Shown here piece by piece: positions 8,684 through 17,160 of a DNA stretch of 49,218 nt. The stretch is taken from NCBI RefSeq assembly GCF_011682145.1, contig NZ_WHJH01000053.1:1-49218 (forward strand), given 5' to 3'. Within the stretch, counting starts at the first letter, position 1. The number at the start of each line of letters is the position of its first letter. Origin of the DNA: Massilia mucilaginosa (GTDB lineage Bacteria > Pseudomonadota > Gammaproteobacteria > Burkholderiales > Burkholderiaceae_D). The position numbers were made by a program, and so were the translations under genes. The notes beneath the pieces are model-generated. The model had not been told where the DNA came from. It worked only from the letters and a program-made list of their open reading frames with translations, and did no database searches.

Positions 8684-11023
8684 TTAGTACTGGAACGTCA
8701 GCATGGCCGCGGCATTGCGGCCGGGGCGTGTCTGGCGTTCGATGTCGGCCAGCGTGGCGGCGTCGCCGCCTGCGGCCAGCGAGCGCGATGTCGCGTAGTC
8801 CCAATAGCGCTTGTCGCCCAGGTTGTAGATGCCGACGTTGAGTTTGACGTTCTTGCCGATGTTCCAGTAGGCGGCCAGGTCGGCCACGGTGGCGCCGGCG
8901 ATCCGGAAGCGCGCCACGCTGGTGTTGCCGATGGTGTCCGAAGCCGGCCGCTTGCCGGCGGTGGCCACGGCGCTCAGCGAGACGCCCCAGGCATCGCCCG
9001 GCGCATCGTAGGCGAGGGTGGCGCTGGCCTTGCGCGGCAGGGTGGAGGCCAGTTCGCCTTCCTTGCCGGTGCCGCTGTCGCGCGCCTTGCCGTGCGAGAC
9101 ACCGGCGGCCGCCGCAACGCTGTAGCCGGCCAGCCCTGGCGCCCACGTACCCGGCTCCGCGCGCAGCGACGCTTCGCCGCCCCAGGTGCGCGCGCTGCCG
9201 TTGTTCTCCGGCCGGTACAGGCCGCGTGTGATGGTCGGGTAGTTCACCGGGTCCGGCGCTTGCGCCACGTAGTCGATGAAGTTCTTGTACTCGGTGCGGA
9301 ACACCGATGCGCTGATCTGCATGCCTTTGGCCGGGCTGCTTTTCACGCCCGCCTCGAACGCCTGGCTGGTTTCCTTTTTCAGGTTCGGATTGCCCAGCAC
9401 CGCGTAGCCGACACCCGATCCGGTGTAGCTGAACGAGTCGTAGGTGCCGGTGCGTTCGGCCGCCGTCGGCAGGCGCGCGCCGCGATTGAGGCGCGCATAC
9501 ACCGACAGGTCGTCGCTCAGTGCGACCGACAGATTCAGGCTCGGGGTGGCGTAGGCATCGCTCTCGGGCTTGATCTCGCCGGCCGCCGATGGCACGGCGA
9601 CCACGTAGCCGCCCAGGTTCTTGGGCGTGAGCTTGCGGTATTCGGCGCGCAGGCCGGGCGTGAGCGTGGCCTTGTAGCCGCCCAGCGCGAAGCCGAATTC
9701 GCCGCGCAGGTAGGCGCTCGCCTTGTCGCTGTCCATGTCGGCCATGCGGTTCTTCATCGTGAACTGGTGCGCACCGCTGGCGATGACGGTACGGTCTTCC
9801 AGCCACGGACGGCGCGTCCCGGTTTGCTCCCAGGCGGCGCCGTAGGCCAGGCTGAGCGAGTCGTTCAGCCTCAGGGTGGCGTCCGCCGCCGCGCCGGCGC
9901 TCTTGTTGAAGTAGCCGGTGTCGATATTGCGCAGGTAGGGCTGGTTGCCGGTGATATAGCGCGCGCGGGTGCGGTCTTCCACGCTGGCGTCCTGCAGATA
10001 CAGGCGGCTTTCGAGTGTGTCGAAGATGCCGTTGGCGGCGCCGCTCATGCGATGCTCAACACTCACGCGTGTCCGTTTGGTGTGCGAATCCTGCAGCACG
10101 CCGTTCGGATACAGGCCGCCGGTCTTGTTGACGTAGCTGCGCGCGTTGTCGCGTTCATAGCCGTCCAGGGTCAGGCCGATGCGTTGGCCCTGCACTGGCG
10201 TCCACTGGAACTTGGCCAGCACCGCGTTCGAATCCCAGTCGTCCGGATTTTCCGCCACGCTGCCCTTGTTTTCAAGCTCCTTGCCGCTGCGGTGCACGGC
10301 CACGGCCAGCGCATCGAGGGCGCCGATGCGCGCGGCGCCGGTCAGGCTGTGCGAGCGGCTCTTGTTGGCGGCGCCGTAGCCGAGCGCATAGGCCAGGTAG
10401 CTGCGCTTGTCGTCGCTCAGGTAGTCGGACGGCGACTTGGTGGCAAAGGCGACGCTGCCGGCCAGGCCGGGCGTGCCCGCCGCCGCCGGGCCGGTGCCGG
10501 AGCCGATGCGCACTTCGCGGAACATGGCCGGGTCAAAATAGTCGCGTCCGATGCCGAAGGTGTTCATGGCGGTGCCGTCCGGCTTGGGGGCGGCGTCGGG
10601 CAGGGCGATGCCGTCGATGTCGAGGCTGACGCGATTGCCTTCGACCCCGCGGATATTGAAGCCGGTGTTGCCGGCGCCATCCCACACGCTGCCGCTGCCG
10701 CTGAAGGCGGCCGGCACGGACACCAGGGGCTCGTAGCGCGCAATGGCGCTCATGTCGCCGGCGTTGCGGCGCGCCAGTTCCTCGGCGCTGATGACGGCCA
10801 CGCTGCCTTGCAGCGCATCGGCCGCCTTCTCCTTCTCGCGTACGGGGGTGACGACGATATCGGACAACTGCTGCGGCGCGCGCGGGCCTTGCGCATGCGC
10901 GCTGCCTGCGCCGAGGATCGCCAGCATGGCGGCGTTAAGGGTGGTGTTGAGAAGGCGGCGCGCTGGTGCGGCGGCAGGCCGGCGTGCAATCGCGCGTGCC
11001 GGCAGCGGGGTCGGAGTGGTCAT
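8684..11023 (-). CDS. TonB-dependent heme/hemoglobin receptor
   Basis: A 779-residue outer-membrane receptor. After a signal peptide (ending AHAQG) there is a TonB-box-like DIVVTPVR, then a plug domain (NTGFNIRGVEGNRVSLDIDG) and a ~600-residue beta-barrel ending in the aromatic terminus LTFQY. The ARLPTAAER...GNPNLKKE segment corresponds to the FRAP/NPNL signature of hemoglobin/heme receptors such as HmuR and HutA. It would import heme iron using TonB energy and pass it inward. It is the first gene of an operon with hmuS, preceded by a Fur-box promoter at 11111-11139, so iron repression is expected. Confidence 0.9.
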   Translation of the reverse strand: MTTPTPLPARAIARRPAAAPARRLLNTTLNAAMLAILGAGSAHAQGPRAPQQLSDIVVTPVREKEKAADALQGSVAVISAEELARRNAGDMSAIARYEPLVSVPAAFSGSGSVWDGAGNTGFNIRGVEGNRVSLDIDGIALPDAAPKPDGTAMNTFGIGRDYFDPAMFREVRIGSGTGPAAAGTPGLAGSVAFATKSPSDYLSDDKRSYLAYALGYGAANKSRSHSLTGAARIGALDALAVAVHRSGKELENKGSVAENPDDWDSNAVLAKFQWTPVQGQRIGLTLDGYERDNARSYVNKTGGLYPNGVLQDSHTKRTRVSVEHRMSGAANGIFDTLESRLYLQDASVEDRTRARYITGNQPYLRNIDTGYFNKSAGAAADATLRLNDSLSLAYGAAWEQTGTRRPWLEDRTVIASGAHQFTMKNRMADMDSDKASAYLRGEFGFALGGYKATLTPGLRAEYRKLTPKNLGGYVVAVPSAAGEIKPESDAYATPSLNLSVALSDDLSVYARLNRGARLPTAAERTGTYDSFSYTGSGVGYAVLGNPNLKKETSQAFEAGVKSSPAKGMQISASVFRTEYKNFIDYVAQAPDPVNYPTITRGLYRPENNGSARTWGGEASLRAEPGTWAPGLAGYSVAAAAGVSHGKARDSGTGKEGELASTLPRKASATLAYDAPGDAWGVSLSAVATAGKRPASDTIGNTSVARFRIAGATVADLAAYWNIGKNVKLNVGIYNLGDKRYWDYATSRSLAAGGDAATLADIERQTRPGRNAAAMLTFQY

Positions 11024-11110
11024 GGTGGTCCAGGTCGAAGAGTGTCAGGCTGGCTCTCGGACCTGGCGACGCGGGCGCGTCGCGCAGGAACACTTGCTGG
11101 CGGGTGTCAA

Positions 11111-11139
11111 ATGATAACAAGAATCATTATCATTTGCAA
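11111..11139 (-). promoter_or_regulatory. Sigma-70 promoter overlapped by a Fur box, heme operon
   Basis: On the minus strand a -35 element TTGCAA (11139-11134) and a -10 element TATCAT (11116-11111) are separated by 17 bases. The sequence between and overlapping them, GATAATGATTCTTGTTATC (11131-11113), matches the 19-base Fur consensus at 15 of 19 positions and sits inside a wider dyad CAAATGAT...ATCATTTG (11108-11136). Iron-bound Fur would occlude the promoter. The site lies about 90 bases upstream of the receptor start. Confidence 0.88.
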
Positions 11140-11173
11140 TGCATCTCCACCCGGCGCGTGGCTGACGCGTGGC

Positions 11174-12736
11174 TTACTTGCGGTTCCAGACGTCCATCAT
11201 GTCCTGGGTGCCCTGCAGGCGGATGCCGTTATCGGACAAGATACTTTCGGTAGCGTCGACCATGTCCTTGCGGCGCAGGACGATGTTTTCGCCGCCGCGC
11301 TGGTCGAAATGGATCACGATCAGCTCGTCCTTCGAGTCGCGCAGCAGCTGCACCATATGCGCCAGGCTGCGCACCGGGACCTTGTTCACCGAGTAGATCA
11401 CCGAGCCGAAACGGTTGGAGTAGCCGGCCACCGATTTATGCGGGAAGAAGGGCGAGCTGACCACCACCAGTTCCTGGCGTTCCGGCGTCGGCGGGTCGCC
11501 GCGGCGCGTCACCAGCGGGCTGGCGATGTAGCTGGCGGTCGCCATCACGTTGACGCTCGAATTGAGAAAGGCCAGGAAGTCGGTGCTGGCGCGCGAGAGC
11601 ACGATCGGACCGTAGATGAAGTACGACGGATAGCCGTTGTTCAGGTCCGCAATGAGCAGCTTGCGCCCGCCCACGGCCGGTACCTTGACATTCATGCTTT
11701 TGCCGGCGCGGACAATCGTCAATGGTACCGCGCCATCTTTGGTCACCTGCTGCACACGGTACTGGAAGCGCACGCGCAGGTTGGTGCCCAGCTTGACCAT
11801 GCCCTGGTTGTCGATCGGCGAATCGCCGATGTGGGTGATCACGTCCCACTCCTTGAGCGGATAGGCCGCGTCGTTCTGGTTGGGGCGCTGCACCACGGCC
11901 CCGGCGACCGACTTGTCGAGTTTGAGGAATTCGCGCAGGACCGGGTTTTCCAGCGTCTGCACTTCGTCGGTCAGCGATGGCTTGCCGTCGTATTTGCCAT
12001 CGGCGACATCGCGCAGGAACAGGTCTACTTCTTCGTTCGGGATGATGTAGCCGATGTTCTGGGTGTTGGCGGCGCCGCCGAAGGCCAGGCCCACCATCTT
12101 GTCGTTGGCGATGGCCGGCCCGCCGCTGTTGCCGGGGTTGATGGCGGCGTCGATCTGGATGCGCAGGCCGGTGGTGCCCATGCTGTAGTTGGCGAATTCG
12201 ATGCGCGAGACGATGCCCTTGGTGATCGAGAGCGAGGTGCCGCCGGTCGGGTAGCCGTAGGCGAAGACCTGGTCGCGCACGTCCGGCAGCACGCTGGCGC
12301 GCGCGACCGGCGCGTGCGTGTCGAAGAACGATTCGTCGTCGAGTTTCAGGATGGCCAGGTCGATCCCGCGCGCGACCGCCACCACCGTGGCCGAGACCTT
12401 GCCGCCGGCCTGGCTGGCCTGCACCTGGACCTGGCTGGCGTAGCCGACCACGTGGGCGTTGGTGAGAATGCGCTTGCCGTCGATGACCACGCCGGAGCCG
12501 GTTACCTCTTGCGGCGAGGCCTTGGTCCACGGCTTGTACGGGTCCGGGCGGCGCAGGGTGGCGAACACCTTGACGACCGAATTTTCCAGGTTGGCGGGAA
12601 TGGCGGCCACCGGCGCTGCCGGAGTGGCAGGCGAAACTGCGCTCGTGACATCCTGTGCCCCGTGGGCCAGTGAAGCGTGGGCCAGCAGGCTTGCCGCGGC
12701 AAGGGCGGCGGCGGCGGCGATACGCGATATGTTCAT
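11174..12736 (-). CDS. Secreted trypsin-like (HtrA/Deg-type) serine protease
   Basis: Predicted 520-residue exported protease. The ATG at 12736 gives a signal peptide with an alanine-rich core. The chymotrypsin-fold triad is clear: His95 in TNAHVV, Asp126 in GIDLAILKL and Ser204 in NPGNSGGPA. The ~300 residues that follow contain two PDZ-like segments (around KEWDVITHIGDSPIDNQG and GSVIYSVNKVPVRSL). The organisation resembles the plant Deg9-type branch and its bacterial relatives rather than classical DegP, which has about 450 residues and canonical PDZ pairs. A role in periplasmic protein quality control is likely. It is transcribed in the same direction as the heme operon downstream, but that operon has its own promoter. 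Confidence 0.87.
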   Translation of the reverse strand: MNISRIAAAAALAAASLLAHASLAHGAQDVTSAVSPATPAAPVAAIPANLENSVVKVFATLRRPDPYKPWTKASPQEVTGSGVVIDGKRILTNAHVVGYASQVQVQASQAGGKVSATVVAVARGIDLAILKLDDESFFDTHAPVARASVLPDVRDQVFAYGYPTGGTSLSITKGIVSRIEFANYSMGTTGLRIQIDAAINPGNSGGPAIANDKMVGLAFGGAANTQNIGYIIPNEEVDLFLRDVADGKYDGKPSLTDEVQTLENPVLREFLKLDKSVAGAVVQRPNQNDAAYPLKEWDVITHIGDSPIDNQGMVKLGTNLRVRFQYRVQQVTKDGAVPLTIVRAGKSMNVKVPAVGGRKLLIADLNNGYPSYFIYGPIVLSRASTDFLAFLNSSVNVMATASYIASPLVTRRGDPPTPERQELVVVSSPFFPHKSVAGYSNRFGSVIYSVNKVPVRSLAHMVQLLRDSKDELIVIHFDQRGGENIVLRRKDMVDATESILSDNGIRLQGTQDMMDVWNRK

Positions 12737-12831
12737 TGGGTAATTTCTGGTTGGGAGAAGGAGCGGCGAGCGTTCATCATACACGCGCGCGGCGCGCCGT
12801 TCCAGCGCCTGGCCGGGTGGAATCGGCAGGC

Positions 12832-12858
12832 AAAAAAACGGCCCCTTGCGGAGCCGTT
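12832..12858 (-). terminator. Rho-independent terminator after the methyltransferase gene
   Basis: Read on the minus strand, a 9-base-pair stem (AACGGCTCC, loop GCAA, GGGGCCGTT with one G-T pair) is followed by a run of T. It begins 8 bases after the stop codon of the methyltransferase-fold gene and separates it from the downstream protease gene. Confidence 0.85.
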
Positions 12859-12866
12859 CTTGTCTG

Positions 12867-13664
12867 TTACTGCTTCACGAACTTGAGCGTCATGCGGTCG
12901 CTCTCGCCGATTGCCATGTACTTCTCGCGGTCGACATCCTTGTTGGCCAGCACCGGCGGCAGTGCCCACACGCCCTTGTTGTGGTCAGCCGTATCCTTTG
13001 GATTGGCGTTCACTTCCGATTTGCCGGCCAGCTTGAAGCCGGCGCTTTCAGCCATCTTGATCACGTACGCTTCCTGCACGTAGCCGCTGTCGGCTTTCGG
13101 CGCCTTGCCGGCCGGCGCGCGGTGCTCCACCACGCCGAACACGCCGCCCGGTTTCAGGCTCTCGTGGACCTTCTTGAAGACTTCCTTGACCTTGTCGTCG
13201 CCGTTGCCGGTCCAGTTATGGATGTTGCGGAAGGTGACCACCAGGTCGGCCGTACCCGGCTTGGCGAAGTCGTACGCGGTCGGCACTTCGAACACGCCGC
13301 GCTGGACCTTGTCGAACATGGCAGGTTTCGATTCGAGCTTCTTGGTCAGGTTGGCGGCGTACTTGCGCGCGCCTTCCTTGGCCGACGTCGGCGACTCGCC
13401 GGCGGCGATCAGCTTGCCCTTTTCGCGCAGGTAGGGCGCCAGGATTTCGGTGTACCAGCCGCCGCCCGGCGACAGCTCGACCACGGTCATGGTCGGCTTG
13501 ATGCCGAAGAAGGTCAGCGTTTCGTAAGGATGACGGGCGCTGTCGCGCGCGGCGTTGGCAGGGGTGCGCTCGGTGTTGGCGATGGCCGCCTTGAGTGCGT
13601 CGTCGGCGTGGGCTGCGCCGGCCATGCCTGTGGCCAGCATCGCGGCCAGGATCAATCGTTTCAT
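12867..13664 (-). CDS. Class I SAM-dependent methyltransferase-fold protein with signal peptide
   Basis: A 265-residue protein. The start at 13664 is preceded by GGAGAC and gives a clean Sec-type signal peptide (MKRL, hydrophobic core, cleavage after AAHA). The mature part has Rossmann methyltransferase motifs: VVELSPGGGWYTEILAPYL (motif I, SAM-binding loop), FEVPTAYDF, ADLVVTFRNIHNW and LKPGGVFGVVEHRAP (post-motif II). The family is common in Burkholderiales and Xanthomonadales and is annotated only as a methyltransferase. Export is odd because SAM is not known to be available in the periplasm. Either the protein works differently or the signal is not processed. It is followed by its own terminator. 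Substrate unknown. Confidence 0.8.
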   Translation of the reverse strand: MKRLILAAMLATGMAGAAHADDALKAAIANTERTPANAARDSARHPYETLTFFGIKPTMTVVELSPGGGWYTEILAPYLREKGKLIAAGESPTSAKEGARKYAANLTKKLESKPAMFDKVQRGVFEVPTAYDFAKPGTADLVVTFRNIHNWTGNGDDKVKEVFKKVHESLKPGGVFGVVEHRAPAGKAPKADSGYVQEAYVIKMAESAGFKLAGKSEVNANPKDTADHNKGVWALPPVLANKDVDREKYMAIGESDRMTLKFVKQ

Positions 13665-13775
13665 GTTGTCGTCTCCGGTATCGGTAAGTACTGCGGGGGC
13701 GATGCAATATCGCCAACTAGCGCGATGATCGAGGATGCACGCTTGAAGGTCAAGCCGAATTTCATATGTACATAC

Positions 13776-13832
13776 TGTCCGCCAGAGCGAGCGGACACAG
13801 CTGCGGACACTGCGGACAGCGTCCGCCGGACA
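13776..13832 (+). promoter_or_regulatory. Candidate activator-binding cluster (TGTCCG/CGGACA half-sites)
   Basis: One TGTCCG (13776-13781) and four CGGACA copies (13792, 13804, 13813 and 13827) lie within 57 bases. The first pair forms a dyad TGTCCG-N10-CGGACA. The cluster ends 32 bases before a sigma-54 type -24 element, where an enhancer for an NtrC-family activator would be expected. The same half-sites recur at 39093-39135 in front of the operon that encodes such an activator. Confidence 0.65.
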
Positions 13833-13864
13833 CTCGCGGATTCGCGAATCAAGCACTTAGCTTG

Positions 13865-13879
13865 TGGCACAAGTTTTGC
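13865..13879 (+). promoter_or_regulatory. Sigma-54 (RpoN) type -24/-12 promoter of the TldD/MoxR cluster
   Basis: TGGCAC, five bases, then TTGC reproduces the RpoN consensus (TGGCAC-N5-TTGCW) except for the final base (G instead of A/T). The invariant GG and GC are exactly 10 bases apart. Transcription would start near 13890 and run into the TldD gene at 14028. Confidence 0.75.
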
Positions 13880-14027
13880 GTATTCTTTTCGCCATTTTGC
13901 TGGTAAGGTTTCTGTTGATTTTTTGGTTCAGGCCAGCGATCGGCATGGTGCCGATGAGCAGAAAAACAAAGAGCGCCCGCGCAGTGCGGCGGGACGCGTA
14001 CCTTGGTGGTGATTGTCAGGAGATACT

Positions 14028-15665
14028 ATGGAACGACGTGCTTTTCTCAATATCAGCGGGCTCGCACTGGGCACGATGCTGGTGCCGGTGTTCGGCAACG
14101 CCATCGCCGCTGAAGAATTACTCAATCCCCTAGCGGCAAAGTTCAAGAAGACCCTGGCCGACGTGGCCCTCAATGCCGCCACCGGCGCCGGCGCGACCTA
14201 CTGCGACGTGCGCATCGGCCGCTACCTGAACCAGTTCATCACCACGCGCGACCTGAACGTCGAAAGCGTGACCAACACCGAATCGGCCGGCGTCGGCGTG
14301 CGGGTCATCTGCAACGGCGCCTACGGCTTTGCCGCCACCTCCGACATGTCGCCCGATGCGGTGGCCGGCGCCGCGCGCCAGGCGGTCGCCATCGCCAAGG
14401 CCAACGCCAAGCTGCAATCCGAACCGGTGCGCCTGGCGCCCGTCAAGGGCGTGGGCGAAGTGGCCTGGGCCACCCCGATCAAGAAGGACTGGCGCACGGT
14501 CCCCATCAAGGAAAAAGCCGAGCTGCTGATCGCCGCCAACAAGGCCGGCATGGACGGCGGCGCGAGCTTCATGCAGTCGCTGATGTTCCAGGTGAACCAG
14601 CAAAAATATTTCGCCTCGACCGACGGTTCCTATATCGACCAGGACGTGCACCGCATGTGGATGCCGGTGTTCGCCACCGCCGTCGACAAGGCCACCAACA
14701 AGTTCCGCTCGCGCCAGGGCTTGTCCACGCCGGTCGGCATGGGCTACGAATACCTCGACGCGCGCGCCGAAGACAAGATCAAGGCCGCCGGCGGCGTCTG
14801 CACCCTGTACAAGAATTCCTACGACCTGATCGAAGACGCGCGCGCCTGCGGGCGCCAGGCCAAGGAAAAGCTGACCGCCAAGTCGGTCGCGCCTGGAAAA
14901 TACGACCTGGTGCTCTCGCCCGAACACCTGTTCCTGACCATCCACGAATCGGTCGGCCACCCGACCGAACTCGATCGCGTGCTGGGCTACGAAGCCAATT
15001 ACGCCGGCACCAGCTTCGCCACGCTCGACAAGTGGGAAACCAGAAAATTCAAGTACGGCTCCGAGCGCGTGAATATCGTGGCCGACAAGACCGCGCCAGG
15101 TTCGCTGGGCGCGGTCGGCTACGACGACGAAGGCGTACCGGGCAAGCGCTGGGACATCATCAAGGACGGCATCCTGGTCAACTATCAGGCAACGCGCGAC
15201 CAGGCCCACATCATCGGCGAAAAGGAGTCGCACGGCTGCTCCTACGCCGACAGCTGGAGCAGCGTGCAGTTCCAGCGCATGCCCAACATTTCGCTGGAGG
15301 CGGGCAAGGCGAAACTCACGCCGGACCAGATGGTCAAGGATGTCAAGAAGGGCATCTACATCGTCGGCGCGGGCTCGTTCTCGATCGACCAGCAGCGCTA
15401 CAACTTCCAGTTCGGCGGCCAGCTGTTCTACGAAATCAACAACGGCAAGATCGGTGCGCCGCTCGAAGACGTGGCCTACCAGTCGAACACCCAGGAATTC
15501 TGGAACGCCTGCAGCGCCATCTGCGACGAGAGGGACTGGCGCATGGGCGGCTCCTTCTTCGACGGCAAAGGCCAGCCAAGCCAGGTCAGCACGGTGTCGC
15601 ACGGGTCGAGCACGGCGCGCTTCAATGGCATCAACGTCATCAACACCGCACGCAAGATCGGCTAA
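14028..15665 (+). CDS. Exported TldD-family metalloprotease, copy 1
   Basis: A 545-residue TldD/PmbA-family protein. The start at 14028 has AGGAGA at 14018-14023. The N-terminus MERRAFLNISG followed by a hydrophobic stretch and NAIAAEE is a twin-arginine (Tat) signal, absent from cytoplasmic TldD. The metal-binding HExxxH motif of TldD is present (HESVGH, residues 306-311, followed by PTELD). Canonical TldD pairs with TldE to degrade unfolded peptides or mature ribosomally made peptides such as microcin B17. Here the catalytic subunit appears to be exported. The TldE-type gene follows 15 bases downstream. A second, very similar copy (17161-18798) has the same length and the same motif positions. 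Confidence 0.88.
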   Translation: MERRAFLNISGLALGTMLVPVFGNAIAAEELLNPLAAKFKKTLADVALNAATGAGATYCDVRIGRYLNQFITTRDLNVESVTNTESAGVGVRVICNGAYGFAATSDMSPDAVAGAARQAVAIAKANAKLQSEPVRLAPVKGVGEVAWATPIKKDWRTVPIKEKAELLIAANKAGMDGGASFMQSLMFQVNQQKYFASTDGSYIDQDVHRMWMPVFATAVDKATNKFRSRQGLSTPVGMGYEYLDARAEDKIKAAGGVCTLYKNSYDLIEDARACGRQAKEKLTAKSVAPGKYDLVLSPEHLFLTIHESVGHPTELDRVLGYEANYAGTSFATLDKWETRKFKYGSERVNIVADKTAPGSLGAVGYDDEGVPGKRWDIIKDGILVNYQATRDQAHIIGEKESHGCSYADSWSSVQFQRMPNISLEAGKAKLTPDQMVKDVKKGIYIVGAGSFSIDQQRYNFQFGGQLFYEINNGKIGAPLEDVAYQSNTQEFWNACSAICDERDWRMGGSFFDGKGQPSQVSTVSHGSSTARFNGINVINTARKIG

Positions 15666-15680
15666 GCCAGGGAACCGCAC

Positions 15681-17018
15681 ATGAAGATTCTGACTCAAGA
15701 AGAAAGCAAGCGTATCGCCGACCGCGTGATGGCATTGACCCGCGCCGACGAATGCACGGTGCGCGTTTCCGGCGGGCGCACCGGTAACATCCGCTACGCG
15801 CGCAATAACGTCTCCACCGCGGGCCTGGTCGACAACGCCGACCTGGTGGTGCAGGTCGCCTTCGGCAAACGCCAGGGCACCGCCACCATCAACGAATTCG
15901 ACGACAAGTCGCTCGAAAAAGTCGTGCGCCGCGCCGAGGACCTGGCGCGCCTGGCACCGGAAAACCCGGAGTTCATGCCGGCCGTGTCGAAGCAGGCGTT
16001 CAAGGCCTCGCAGACATTCAGCCGCGCCACCGCCGCCGTCGACCCGGAGTTTCGCGCGCAAACGGCGGCCTACAGCATCGAAGCGAGCCGCAGGAACAAG
16101 CTGGTATGCGCCGGCTTTTTCACCGACAGCCATGCGTTCCAGACCATCGCCAATTCGAACGGCGTGTTCGGGCATCAGGAAGAAACCAACGTCGACTTCA
16201 CCTGCACCGTGCGCACCGAAGACGGACGCGGATCGGGCTGGGTCAAGCGCTCGGCCACCGACGTGGCGCGTTTCGATGCGCGCGAAGCGTCCGACGTGGC
16301 GATCGAAAAGGCCCTGCGCTCGGTCGACGCCAAGGCGCTGGAACCGGGCCGCTACACGGTGATCCTGGAGCCGGCCGCCACCTCGGACCTGATCGGCTTC
16401 ATGCTCGCCGGTTTCGACGCGCGCCAGGCCGACGAGGGCCGCAGCTTCCTGTCGAAGAAGGGCGGCGGCACGCGCCTGGGCGACAAGCTGTTCGATGCGC
16501 AGGTCAATATCTGGTCCGACCCGTGGGACAAGGATGTGCCGGTGCTGCCGTGGGATGCGGGCACCATGCTGGCGCGCGAGCGCATGAACCTGATCAAGGA
16601 CGGCAAGGTCTCGGCGCTCGATTATTCCTTGTTCTGGGCGAACAAGAAAGGCGTGCGCGCCATTGGCTCGCCGGGGAATATGATCATGGGCGGGACCGAC
16701 AAATCGACGGCGGAACTGATCGCCGGGACCAAGCGCGGCGTGCTGGTCACGCGCACCTGGTACATCCGCGAGGTGGACCCGCAGTCGGTGCTGCTGACCG
16801 GTTTGACGCGCGACGGCACGTTTTACATCGAGAACGGCAAGATCAAGCACCCGATCAAGAACTTCCGGTTCAACGAAAGCCCGGTGACGATGTTGAACAA
16901 TATCGAGGCGATCGGCAAGCCGCAGGTGATCGCGGGTGACGAGGTGCAGTATTCGATGCTCATTCCGCCGATGAAGGTCAGGGATTTCAACTTTACGTCC
17001 TTGTCGGACGCGGTTTAA
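15681..17018 (+). CDS. TldE/PmbA-family protein, copy 1
   Basis: A 445-residue partner-type subunit of the TldD/PmbA family. It lacks the HExxxH motif, as expected for TldE, and lacks a signal peptide. Shared family segments include GNIRYARNNVSTAGL near the start, AFGKRQGTATINEFDDKSL, ANSNGVFGHQE, and the C-terminal VTRTWYIREVDPQSVLLTGLTRDGTFY. AGGGA (15668-15672) lies 8 bases before the ATG. Because its likely partner carries a Tat signal, the pair may assemble in the cytoplasm and be exported together, or TldE may act on the inner side of the membrane. Both ideas are inference. It closely resembles the second copy at 18811-20148. Confidence 0.86.
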   Translation: MKILTQEESKRIADRVMALTRADECTVRVSGGRTGNIRYARNNVSTAGLVDNADLVVQVAFGKRQGTATINEFDDKSLEKVVRRAEDLARLAPENPEFMPAVSKQAFKASQTFSRATAAVDPEFRAQTAAYSIEASRRNKLVCAGFFTDSHAFQTIANSNGVFGHQEETNVDFTCTVRTEDGRGSGWVKRSATDVARFDAREASDVAIEKALRSVDAKALEPGRYTVILEPAATSDLIGFMLAGFDARQADEGRSFLSKKGGGTRLGDKLFDAQVNIWSDPWDKDVPVLPWDAGTMLARERMNLIKDGKVSALDYSLFWANKKGVRAIGSPGNMIMGGTDKSTAELIAGTKRGVLVTRTWYIREVDPQSVLLTGLTRDGTFYIENGKIKHPIKNFRFNESPVTMLNNIEAIGKPQVIAGDEVQYSMLIPPMKVRDFNFTSLSDAV

Positions 17019-17054
17019 GCGTTGCGCAGGGACGCGGCATCAATCATTCGATAG

Positions 17055-17137
17055 CCGTCGTCCCCGCGAAGGCGGGGATCCATAGCACATCGGCTAAACG
17101 ACGGTGCTATGGGTTCCCGCCTTCGCGGGAACGACGG
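17055..17137. repeat. REPIN-like pair of inverted 34-base repeats
   Basis: Two 34-base arms (17055-17088 and 17104-17137) are near-perfect inverted copies of each other around a 15-base loop. Their core, CCCCGCGAAGGCGGGGATCC facing GGTTCCCGCCTTCGCGGGAA, is a widespread proteobacterial extragenic palindrome type. Each arm can also fold on itself (CCCCGC/GCGGGG, CCCGC/GCGGG). It sits between the first TldE and second TldD genes, so it could stabilise or attenuate the long transcript, or mark the duplication junction. Confidence 0.85.
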
Positions 17138-17160
17138 AGCCTTGCAAGCAGGAGCAAACA

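Larger units (their letters stand above)
13665..14027. other. Intergenic control region between methyltransferase and first TldD gene
   Basis: A 363-base divergent region. It holds the promoter of the minus-strand methyltransferase gene on the left, the TGTCCG/CGGACA half-site cluster at 13776-13832, the sigma-54 type promoter at 13865-13879, and a ~140-base leader in front of the plus-strand TldD cluster. No additional gene is visible. Confidence 0.7.

Noticed and set aside
7503-9806. A single 767-codon minus-strand frame that would fuse hmuS to upstream sequence
   Set aside because: The upstream part is an out-of-frame shadow of the TonB receptor. HmuS begins at 8654 and the receptor stop lies at 8684.
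9092-12673. Plus-strand open frame of 1193 codons across the receptor and protease genes
   Set aside because: Composition is biased, there is no domain or ribosome binding site, and it spans two well-supported minus-strand genes and the Fur promoter.
14130-16850. Minus-strand open frame of 906 codons opposite the first TldD/TldE pair
   Set aside because: It mirrors coding sequence of conserved proteins. A similar frame lies opposite the second pair, as expected for antisense of duplicated genes.
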